Shown: positions 6,649-12,325 of the stretch, one piece after another | How positions within the stretch are numbered: position 1 is the first letter of the stretch | Layout of the letters: every line of letters starts with the position of its first letter | DNA from: an uncultured Bacteroidales bacterium | GTDB lineage: Bacteria > Bacteroidota > Bacteroidia > Bacteroidales > Paludibacteraceae | DNA length: 12,325 bases | NCBI GenBank assembly: GCA_946405045.1 | Contig: CAMJFV010000035.1 | Span: 1-12,325 of the forward strand | Direction of reading: 5' to 3' | The notes under the pieces: generated by a model | The model's input: the letters and a program-made list of their open reading frames with translations, nothing else | The model's database searches: none | Told to the model about the DNA's origin: nothing | Position numbers and translations under genes: made by a program

Positions 6649-7308
6649 ATGAGTAAAAAAAAGATTTTCAACTATTGTTGCTTCATATTGGCAGCCATAC
6701 CAATATTGGGATTTCTATTATACTATTTTTTCGATTACAATGACCTGTTGTGGTTTTGTTTGGATCCAACGTTCTACAGGGAGCCCCATGTTGGTTCTGG
6801 AGATGGAGCATTGGGAGTCGTGTTAGAATTAATGGTGACCATTTCTATAACCATTCCTATAGAAATATGTTTATGCATTTATTGTTTGATAGCTTTCAGA
6901 CATAAAATATTTGATGTCGAATTCTATAAAAGGAATAAAAAATGGTTTATCGGAATACTATTAGTGTTGGTTATGATTCCGATAATCAAAAATATGGCTA
7001 AATATATATCAGAAAAAAACGCTGCATTTGTATATAACACAGGATACTGCCGTGTACAAATAGACGAGTTTAGCAACAAATCAATATTAACAGACACGAC
7101 TACAAGTAGTCCAAAATCTTCTGTAAAATACATTCTTTCAGGAGACACCATATTCGTTGCCAATCTTACAGAAGGGGTAGAAGTTGGATGCCCAGGAATT
7201 AAATATTATTACAGTTTAACAGATTCTCTAGTTATAGAGGGGGATCATGTCAGAGCACTTTCTCGAGATAGTTATTATGACGTGATTGTGGGATTGGATA
7301 AAAAATGA
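6649..7308 (+). CDS. Small membrane protein of unknown function, three predicted membrane segments
   Basis: I do not recognise this 219-residue protein. It begins with a basic stretch (MSKKK), followed by hydrophobic segments at ~7-28, ~55-83 (long, ending in CLCIYCLIAF) and ~98-117 (WFIGILLVLVMIPII). The remaining ~100 residues are soluble and rich in Tyr, Asp and Ser, with a beta-like pattern (CRVQIDEF, YILSGDTIFVANL, KYYYSLTDSLVIEG). It could be a membrane-anchored domain facing the periplasm. It is the only plausible plus-strand gene in the window, is strongly AT-rich compared with dnaB and mutS2, and is bordered on both sides by repeats; these point to an acquired or lineage-specific gene. 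It is convergent with mutS2 and divergent from dnaB, so it stands alone. Confidence 0.75.
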   Translation: MSKKKIFNYCCFILAAIPILGFLLYYFFDYNDLLWFCLDPTFYREPHVGSGDGALGVVLELMVTISITIPIEICLCIYCLIAFRHKIFDVEFYKRNKKWFIGILLVLVMIPIIKNMAKYISEKNAAFVYNTGYCRVQIDEFSNKSILTDTTTSSPKSSVKYILSGDTIFVANLTEGVEVGCPGIKYYYSLTDSLVIEGDHVRALSRDSYYDVIVGLDKK

Positions 7309-7463
7309 TCCGCATTTCACCCTCCACAACATCATTCCAGTTCCACCTAAATCGGCGTATTATTCCTCGGATCGGGTCCACACCCGACCCTATGTTATGA
7401 CGCACCTACGGTGCTGGCACGTACCAACAATTATGAATTATGAATTACGAATTATGAATTAAT
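7309..7463. repeat. Intergenic hairpins and heptamer array E between converging genes
   Basis: Contains a 6-bp hairpin TCGGGT/ACCCGA (7372-7387), without a T-run, which might help end transcription of the membrane gene. It is followed by ATGACGCACC with a GCACC/GGTGC hairpin, then TGGCACGTACCAACAATTAT and ATTATGA/ATTACGA units at ~7430-7463. The second part is a diverged copy of the unit at 7464-7556. Confidence 0.6.
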
Positions 7464-7556
7464 CATGACACGCACGTCCGTGCGTCTCTACGAGAGGGCA
7501 GAATCACCAGATGTGTTGGCACGTCCCCACAATTATGAATTATGAATTACGAATTT
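7464..7556. repeat. Composite dispersed repeat, copy 2, with heptamer array F
   Basis: CATGACACGCACG, the 16-bp palindrome ACGCACG-TC-CGTGCGT at 7470-7485, CTCTACGAGAGGG, CAGATGT, TGGCACGTCCCCACAATTAT and then ATTATGA/ATTACGA units that end at the mutS2 stop codon (7556-7558). It matches copy 1 at 3766-3890 in order and largely in sequence. Confidence 0.75.
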
Positions 7557-9988
7557 CACCCAACCTCAACAACCGTGATTCCGGCTCCTCCGAAATCGAC
7601 GTGCTCGTCTCGGAAACTCTTCACCTGTGGCACCGTTTTCAGATACTCACGTATCACCTGGCGGAGCACTCCTGTGCCTGTACCGTGTAGGATTCGCACT
7701 GTGCCGGCATCCAGCATGATGGCATCCTCAATATAGTAGCTGACGGCTTGGATCGCCTCGTCGGCACGCATTCCACGCACATCGATCTGCTGTTTGAAAT
7801 TTCTGGAACGTTCGTGGACAATATCTGAATTATTGGAGGAGACGATATTGAAACTGAATTTCTGTGTTTTCTGAGATGCCTCCTGCGTCAACTGCAGATC
7901 CTTCAGTTTGACGGTAGTGCGGAGATTACCAAGTGCGACATCGACGCTGTTGCCCTTGATTTCCAACACCTTACCCTTCGCTCCACTGCTCTTTATCTTC
8001 ACAGTGTCACCCACAGAGATTGGTTTCTCCTGCTTCTGTTGGGCTGGTGCCCCACTCTTCTGCTGGCTCTTGGCGTTGAGTTTCTCCACCTTCTTGGCAA
8101 AAGCATCATTCTCGTCGCCGAACACCACCTCACTCTTATATTTGGTAAGATCCTCACGTGCCTGACGTGTGGCTTCCTTCTCTGCCTTAGCCTCCTTGAT
8201 CAGCTTGATTGTACGCTCAATCTTAGCATTCGCACCGTCGAGCAACTCCTTCGACTTGGCTTTCGCGTCGCTGAGGATTCTCTTTCGCTCCGCATTGATA
8301 TTGTTGACGTCGACGGTGAGTTTCTCCTCTAGTTCCTCAATATGCTTCTCCTTCTGGCGTATATTCTGACGTTTGTTTTCCCAATAGCGTTTGTCACGCA
8401 CGATATCCTGGAGATACTTCTCCATATTCACATAGTCGTTGCCGACGATCTCTGTGGCACGTGCGATCACGCTCTCTGGCAAACCGATTTTTCTTGCGAT
8501 CTCAAGGGCGAACGAACTTCCCGGATTTCCTATCTCAAGACGGAATAGCGGCCTCATTTCGTGGCGGTCGTAGAGCATCGCACCGTTGACAATACCATCT
8601 GTATCTGTGGCAAACTGCTTAAGATTGGTGAAATGGGTAGTGATGACACCAAACGATTTCTGGCGGTTGAAATGGTCGAGCAACGCTTCCGCGATAGCAC
8701 CTCCGATTCGTGGCTCTGTTCCGCCTCCAAACTCATCAATGAGCAGTATCGTCTTCCCATTACATTTCTTCGCAAACTCCTTCATGTAAGAGAGATGCGA
8801 GCTGTAGGTACTCAAATCGTTCTCGATACTCTGCTCATCACCGATGTTGATAAGGATATCGTTGAAGATTCCCACCTCACTGTCGGCATGCATCGGCACA
8901 AGCATTCCGCATTGAGCCATATACTGGATCAATCCGACGCTCTTCAAGCAGACGCTCTTGCCTCCCGCGTTAGGTCCGGAAATAAGCAATATTCGGTTAT
9001 TCTTGTCAAGACGGATGTCGAGCGGAACAATCTCCTTACCCGACGCCTGATGCGATAGGAAAAGTAACGGGTGGATGGCATCACGCCAGTCTATCACCTG
9101 CTCATTACGCAATTTTGGCATCACACTGTTTGTCTTCAACGCAAACTGTGCTTTTGCTCTTGTGAAATCCACAACAGACAGATAATCAACTGAAAACAGC
9201 AGTTCATCCGTACGTGGACGCAATATCTCAGTGGTGAACTCAGTGAGGATTCTCACGATCTCACGCTGCTCCTCAGCCTCCAGTTCACGCAATTTATTGT
9301 TAGCCTCAACAATCACCTCCGGCTCGATGAACACCGTCTTACCAGTGGCAGACTCGTCGTGGACAATACCACGCAGTTTCTTCTTGAAAAACGGAGAGAT
9401 AGGAATCACCAGACGGCCGTCACGCACAGCCGGTGTCGTACCCTTCTCAACAATTCCGTCTTCCACAGCCTTACGGAGGATCGACGACATATTTCTAGAG
9501 ATGCTTCCCTCTGTGGCTGATTTCTCACGACGTATCTCACCGAGTTTTGAGGACGCGGTGTCTTTTATCTGACCGTATTTATCAAGGATTCTTGAGATGG
9601 CACGCAGAATATCGGGAAACGTAAAGACATCTCTCGACAACTCCTGCAGATAATAGTAAGTGCCCTCCTCTTTGCTGGAAAAAAAACTGACGATGCTGCC
9701 GATGGCTTCGACAACACGACTCAAGTCGAACAGTTCAGCCGGCTCAATATAAGTGCCGACCACTTTGATTCTTTGGATAGCCTCCCTGACATCATAGAAA
9801 CCGTCGGTAGGGAAATCCTCTTCCTGAAGGATGCGGACAAACTCGTTGGTACGGTTTGCCTCCTCCAAAATAGTATCAAAATTGGTAAGGAACGACATCT
9901 GGTCGCACTTCTCCTTACCCAAATCAGACAAGCATTCCGACTTCACCAAGTCGCGAATCTTGCCGAATGAAAGTTTTGCTTCTGTCAT
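7556..9988 (-). CDS. mutS2: MutS2 family ATPase/endonuclease with Smr domain
   Basis: MutS2 proteins lack the mismatch-recognition domain of MutS; family members have been linked to suppression of recombination and, in some bacteria, to rescue of collided ribosomes. This 810-residue protein has a normal length and layout: core/clamp helices (~1-300), ATPase domain with Walker A GPNAGGKS at 338-345 (K344), the signature region DEQSIENDLSTYSSHL at 384-399, Walker B TILLIDEFGGGTEP at 413-426 (D418, E419) and the His-bearing VITTHFTNLK at 448-457. A long charged coiled coil (~525-645) follows, then a KOW-like beta segment (~655-700), and a C-terminal Smr nuclease domain (~735-810) with IDVRGMRADEAI and LHGTGTGVLRQ. 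Its ATG overlaps the folE stop by 4 nt (ATGA, 9985-9988), so translation is probably coupled. It is the last gene of a four-gene operon. Confidence 0.97.
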   Translation of the reverse strand: MTEAKLSFGKIRDLVKSECLSDLGKEKCDQMSFLTNFDTILEEANRTNEFVRILQEEDFPTDGFYDVREAIQRIKVVGTYIEPAELFDLSRVVEAIGSIVSFFSSKEEGTYYYLQELSRDVFTFPDILRAISRILDKYGQIKDTASSKLGEIRREKSATEGSISRNMSSILRKAVEDGIVEKGTTPAVRDGRLVIPISPFFKKKLRGIVHDESATGKTVFIEPEVIVEANNKLRELEAEEQREIVRILTEFTTEILRPRTDELLFSVDYLSVVDFTRAKAQFALKTNSVMPKLRNEQVIDWRDAIHPLLFLSHQASGKEIVPLDIRLDKNNRILLISGPNAGGKSVCLKSVGLIQYMAQCGMLVPMHADSEVGIFNDILINIGDEQSIENDLSTYSSHLSYMKEFAKKCNGKTILLIDEFGGGTEPRIGGAIAEALLDHFNRQKSFGVITTHFTNLKQFATDTDGIVNGAMLYDRHEMRPLFRLEIGNPGSSFALEIARKIGLPESVIARATEIVGNDYVNMEKYLQDIVRDKRYWENKRQNIRQKEKHIEELEEKLTVDVNNINAERKRILSDAKAKSKELLDGANAKIERTIKLIKEAKAEKEATRQAREDLTKYKSEVVFGDENDAFAKKVEKLNAKSQQKSGAPAQQKQEKPISVGDTVKIKSSGAKGKVLEIKGNSVDVALGNLRTTVKLKDLQLTQEASQKTQKFSFNIVSSNNSDIVHERSRNFKQQIDVRGMRADEAIQAVSYYIEDAIMLDAGTVRILHGTGTGVLRQVIREYLKTVPQVKSFRDEHVDFGGAGITVVEVG

Positions 9989-10599
9989 CTGTTGACGGTG
10001 ATCAAGCTGATAAACTCCTCTCTTGTCTTAGCAGTCTCAAAAGCGCCTGTGAAATCAGACGTTGTAGTGACAGAGTGCATCTTCTGCACACCACGCATCT
10101 GCATACACATGTGCTGAGCCTCAATCACAACCATCACGCCAAGAGGCTGCAACGTCTCCTGAATACAATCCTTGATCTGAGTTGTGAGACGCTCCTGAAT
10201 CTGAAGTCGACGCGATAGAATCTCCACCACACGCGCGATCTTGCTCAATCCTGTTATCTTGCCATTCGGAATGTAGGCGACGTGAGCCTTGCCGAAGAAT
10301 GGAAGCATGTGGTGCTCACAAAGAGAATAGAAATCGATGTCTCTCACAATCACCATCTGACTGTAATCCTCCTCAAACATCGCACTCTTCAAAACATCAC
10401 ACGGATCGATCTTATAACCGTAAGTCATAAACTGCATTGCCTTAGCCACTCTCTCTGGAGTCTTCAGCAATCCCTCACGGTCGGCATCCTCACCTAAAAG
10501 CTCAAGCTCCTGTCTTACGAGAGGAGCCAGTTGAGCTGTAAGTTTCTTATCGGGATACTTAGCGATATCCCATGGTTTTATTTCTAAATCTTCGTTCAT
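9985..10599 (-). CDS. folE: GTP cyclohydrolase I (FolE, type IA)
   Basis: Converts GTP to 7,8-dihydroneopterin triphosphate, the first step of folate (and related pterin/queuosine) synthesis, as a cytoplasmic zinc-dependent decamer. The 204-residue protein has the complete catalytic domain: KTPERVAKAM at 46-55, FYSLCEHHMLPFFGKAHVAY at 90-109 with zinc ligands C94 and H97 and catalytic H96, KITGLSKIARVVE at 114-126, RLQIQERLT at 131-139, and EAQHMCMQMRGVQK at 160-173 with H163 and the third ligand C165. These correspond to E. coli C110, H112, H113, H179 and C181 with a constant offset of 16. The ATG follows directly on the stop of the upstream gene (TAAATG), and the stop overlaps the mutS2 ATG, so all three genes are likely coupled. 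Confidence 0.98.
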   Translation of the reverse strand: MNEDLEIKPWDIAKYPDKKLTAQLAPLVRQELELLGEDADREGLLKTPERVAKAMQFMTYGYKIDPCDVLKSAMFEEDYSQMVIVRDIDFYSLCEHHMLPFFGKAHVAYIPNGKITGLSKIARVVEILSRRLQIQERLTTQIKDCIQETLQPLGVMVVIEAQHMCMQMRGVQKMHSVTTTSDFTGAFETAKTREEFISLITVNR

Positions 10600-11541
10600 T
10601 TACTTCTTTGCCTGAAAACTCTTTGCGGCAGCCTGGAACTTCTGCAAATACATATCGATTTCCTGGTTTGCCTTAGATGTGAAACAGTAATACTTGCCTG
10701 ATGTGAACACCACCATAGCGTATGATTTCGACTTCACAGCTCCGTTTTCTGTCTCTGTGATGAAATACTCGTAACCTGGCAATCCATTGACCTCAACAGC
10801 ATTCTGAGATGTGATAGTCTCATGGTCGGAAACCAATGCCTTAACCACCTCAGTGGCAAACATCTTCTGCTCTTTAGGTTTAACAGCGTCCTCGTTCATC
10901 AACACCTTGAAATAAACCAAACGGCCTGTAGCCTGCTCTTTTGCGAAATCGCCAGACTCACAGAATGCCACAAGAGTAGAACCCTCTGGCTGAGCGCGGA
11001 ATCCCTGGTTAGCGATGCTGTAAAGTGAATTTTCAAAGATAGGATTGCTTGCCATATCAGCAGGATCAACATACACTACCGACAAAAGAGCCTCCTTTGT
11101 CTTCTCGATCTCAGCCAAATCGTCTACTGGCGACGATGCTGTAATCATCACCGATCCGTTATCCTCTGGCACAACAAGAGTTGTGAAGATACGACCGTTC
11201 TCTGTCTTGCTCACCAAATAGTGCTCAGTGTCGTTGATGTAGACAGACTCATTTGTCTGGTAACCAGCTACGAAATTCTGGAAAGTCACCTTCAATAGTT
11301 CATTCTCGCTAGACGCGTCAAGAATCATATTCAGGTGAGAGATAGAAATACCTGATTTCTTCTCTGGATTTCTGAATGCAGTTCCGTTATCTGTAAGCTC
11401 GTAGCCTGCAGGTGGAACGATAGCATACGAATAATTGTCAAACTTCTTGTGCTCGGCAGTACGCTCGTTGCTTTTTTCAATCTTTGCCGATGCAGAAAAC
11501 AATGTTGCAACAGCAGCTGCAAGAGTAATAAATTTCTTCAT
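10600..11541 (-). CDS. Secreted protein of unknown function, possibly two repeated alpha/beta halves
   Basis: The 313-residue product starts with a clear signal peptide (MKKFITLAAAVATLFSASA, cleavage near 19/20), so it should enter the periplasm; there is no lipobox cysteine and no other membrane segment. I do not recognise a named family. The mature part looks like two similar halves. The first begins near SYAIVPPAGYELTDNGTAF and runs through FTTLVVPEDNGSVMITASS to a helix ending before VVYVDP (~157). The second runs through SYAMVVFTSGKYYCFTSKA to a final helix MYLQKFQAAAKSFQ. This layout recalls PsbP/DcrB-like folds, which is a guess. It lies 14 nt downstream of the SPOR gene and touches folE with no gap, so it is part of the operon; conserved linkage to envelope and folate genes does not reveal its role. 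Confidence 0.85.
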   Translation of the reverse strand: MKKFITLAAAVATLFSASAKIEKSNERTAEHKKFDNYSYAIVPPAGYELTDNGTAFRNPEKKSGISISHLNMILDASSENELLKVTFQNFVAGYQTNESVYINDTEHYLVSKTENGRIFTTLVVPEDNGSVMITASSPVDDLAEIEKTKEALLSVVYVDPADMASNPIFENSLYSIANQGFRAQPEGSTLVAFCESGDFAKEQATGRLVYFKVLMNEDAVKPKEQKMFATEVVKALVSDHETITSQNAVEVNGLPGYEYFITETENGAVKSKSYAMVVFTSGKYYCFTSKANQEIDMYLQKFQAAAKSFQAKK

Positions 11542-11555
11542 TTTTTTTGCCCTTT

Positions 11556-12116
11556 TTATTTTTTATCCTTTTTATCCTTTTTCACTTCAGTTTTTGTTGT
11601 AGATGCAGGAGCCGAGGCAGAAGGATCGGCTTCCAAAGAGATGTCTCTCACCTCATCATCCTTGACGATCAGGATCTCCGAGCTCAACTCTGGAAAGTCC
11701 TCACGCAATTTCTTTGCCATCACAAGAGCGTCGGCGTGAGTGCGGTAGTCACCCACACGGAGTTTCCAGAACGGAGATGAGAAACTGATATAAGTTGTAA
11801 GATTCTCGTATTTCTCTTTTAGTTTCTTCTCTCTTGCGTAAGCCTCATCCTTTGATTTCTTCTGATTGTTATCCATATACACCTGGATTCTGTAGCCAGA
11901 GAAAGTGATGTATTTTTTAGAGTCACCCTCTTTTATCTTTCTGTTTACCAAAAGGTTGACTTTAGGATTCTGCTGTAGTTTCACAGTGCCATAACCAGGC
12001 TTAGTTTTAGCCAAGTCTTTGAAAATATCCTCACGTTTTCCCTTCTGCGACTGTGCCGACACAGCAAAAAACAGCATAGTCAACAATATAGTCAAAACAA
12101 ATTTTATTCTGCTCAT
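11556..12116 (-). CDS. Secreted SPOR-domain protein
   Basis: SPOR domains bind denuded septal peptidoglycan, so such proteins act in the periplasm at division sites. This 186-residue protein has a signal peptide (~1-21, MSRIKFVLTILLTMLFFAVSA), a short linker (~22-70), one SPOR domain at ~72-151 (FSGYRIQVYMDNNQKKSKDE, then FWKLRVGDYRTHADALVMAK and ILIV), and a low-complexity tail rich in Ser/Ala then Lys (TEVKKDKKDKK). The RIQVY strand and the KLRVGDY.T..DA segment are the two recognisable parts of the domain. It is the first gene of the operon, with a -7 box 25-32 nt ahead of its ATG. Which division or envelope process it serves cannot be told from sequence. Confidence 0.93.
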   Translation of the reverse strand: MSRIKFVLTILLTMLFFAVSAQSQKGKREDIFKDLAKTKPGYGTVKLQQNPKVNLLVNRKIKEGDSKKYITFSGYRIQVYMDNNQKKSKDEAYAREKKLKEKYENLTTYISFSSPFWKLRVGDYRTHADALVMAKKLREDFPELSSEILIVKDDEVRDISLEADPSASAPASTTKTEVKKDKKDKK

Positions 12117-12140
12117 AATCTATAAGTTCAATATACGGTG

Positions 12141-12148
12141 CAAAGTTA
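12141..12148 (-). promoter_or_regulatory. Bacteroidota -7 box of the SPOR-folE-mutS2 operon
   Basis: TAACTTTG on the minus strand, within TATAACTTTGCACC, is an excellent TAnnTTTG match, 25-32 nt before the SPOR gene ATG. It implies a short leader. No convincing -33 element was identified in the AT-rich sequence upstream. Confidence 0.75.
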
Positions 12149-12230
12149 TAAAAAATATTGTATTTCAGCACTATTTTGCACAAACCATCTTTTGAATCAA
12201 GAGTCTGCAAAAAGGAGAACGAGTAAACAC

Positions 12231-12260
12231 AAAAAAAGAGACGTGAAAAATTCACGTCTC
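12231..12260 (-). terminator. Rho-independent terminator of the right-edge gene
   Basis: On the minus strand a perfect 10-bp stem (GAGACGTGAA/TTCACGTCTC) with a 3-nt loop is followed by seven T. It lies 28 nt past the stop codon of the partial gene at 12288 and about 80 nt before the SPOR operon promoter, so it separates the two units. Confidence 0.85.
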
Positions 12261-12287
12261 CCTATAAAGTTAGAAACTGATAACCAA

Positions 12288-12325
12288 TTATTTTTTCTTG
12301 GTAGCAGCACCATTCTCCTGTTCAC
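12288..12325 (-). CDS. C-terminal end of an unidentified protein, cut by the right edge
   Basis: Eleven codons reading EQENGAATKKK and then TAA (12288-12290). The choice of frame rests on the good terminator just downstream and the plausible hydrophilic Lys-rich tail. Too short to assign a family. Confidence 0.55.
   Translation of the reverse strand, partial: EQENGAATKKK

Noticed and set aside
3399..7556. Regularly spaced repeats as a possible CRISPR array
   Set aside because: The units are contiguous 7-mers without unique spacers.
8039..9058. Long plus-strand frames opposite mutS2
   Set aside because: Antisense to the conserved ATPase and coiled-coil sequence, with no family features.

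Overview
The window comes from a Bacteroidales genome, most like Prevotella. The evidence is the gene content (dnaB, ung, mutS2, folE, a SPOR-domain protein), Bacteroidota-style -7 boxes (TAnnTTTG) in front of dnaB and the SPOR gene, weak Shine-Dalgarno signals, and intergenic heptanucleotide repeats of the ATTAYGM / GATGGAC type. No rRNA, tRNA, transposase or CRISPR repeat array is visible.

Left, 1-3117, minus strand: the most notable content. The first 733 codons of an intact cas12a (type V-A CRISPR effector) run off the left edge, so the RuvC/Nuc part and any cas4/cas1/cas2 and array would lie outside. Twenty-one nucleotides upstream, in the same direction, is a WYL-domain transcriptional regulator. 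It carries an in-frame TGA directly in front of its Trp-Tyr-Leu signature, so it is either a fresh pseudogene or a case of read-through. A perfect 8-bp inverted repeat overlaps its start codon.

Next, 3321-3734, minus strand: a terminator, the last ~80 residues of a HipA-family toxin-kinase with no start codon, and two hipBA-like palindromic operators. This is what a hipBA locus would leave after an internal deletion.

3735-6480: ung and dnaB, both minus strand, with heptamer arrays and a dispersed repeat between and around them. 6481-7555: an AT-rich orphan gene on the plus strand for a small membrane protein, followed by more repeats.

7556-12116, minus strand: a tight four-gene operon transcribed as SPOR-domain protein, secreted 313-residue protein, folE, mutS2. 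Spacings are 14 nt, 0 nt (TAAATG) and a 4-nt ATGA overlap. A clear promoter lies at 12141-12148. At the right edge are the last 11 codons of another minus-strand gene and its hairpin terminator.

Overall, conserved housekeeping genes alternate with AT-rich accessory islands (cas12a/WYL, the hipA relic, the orphan membrane gene). The repeats sit on the borders, and four heptamer arrays directly touch the stop codons of minus-strand reading frames.
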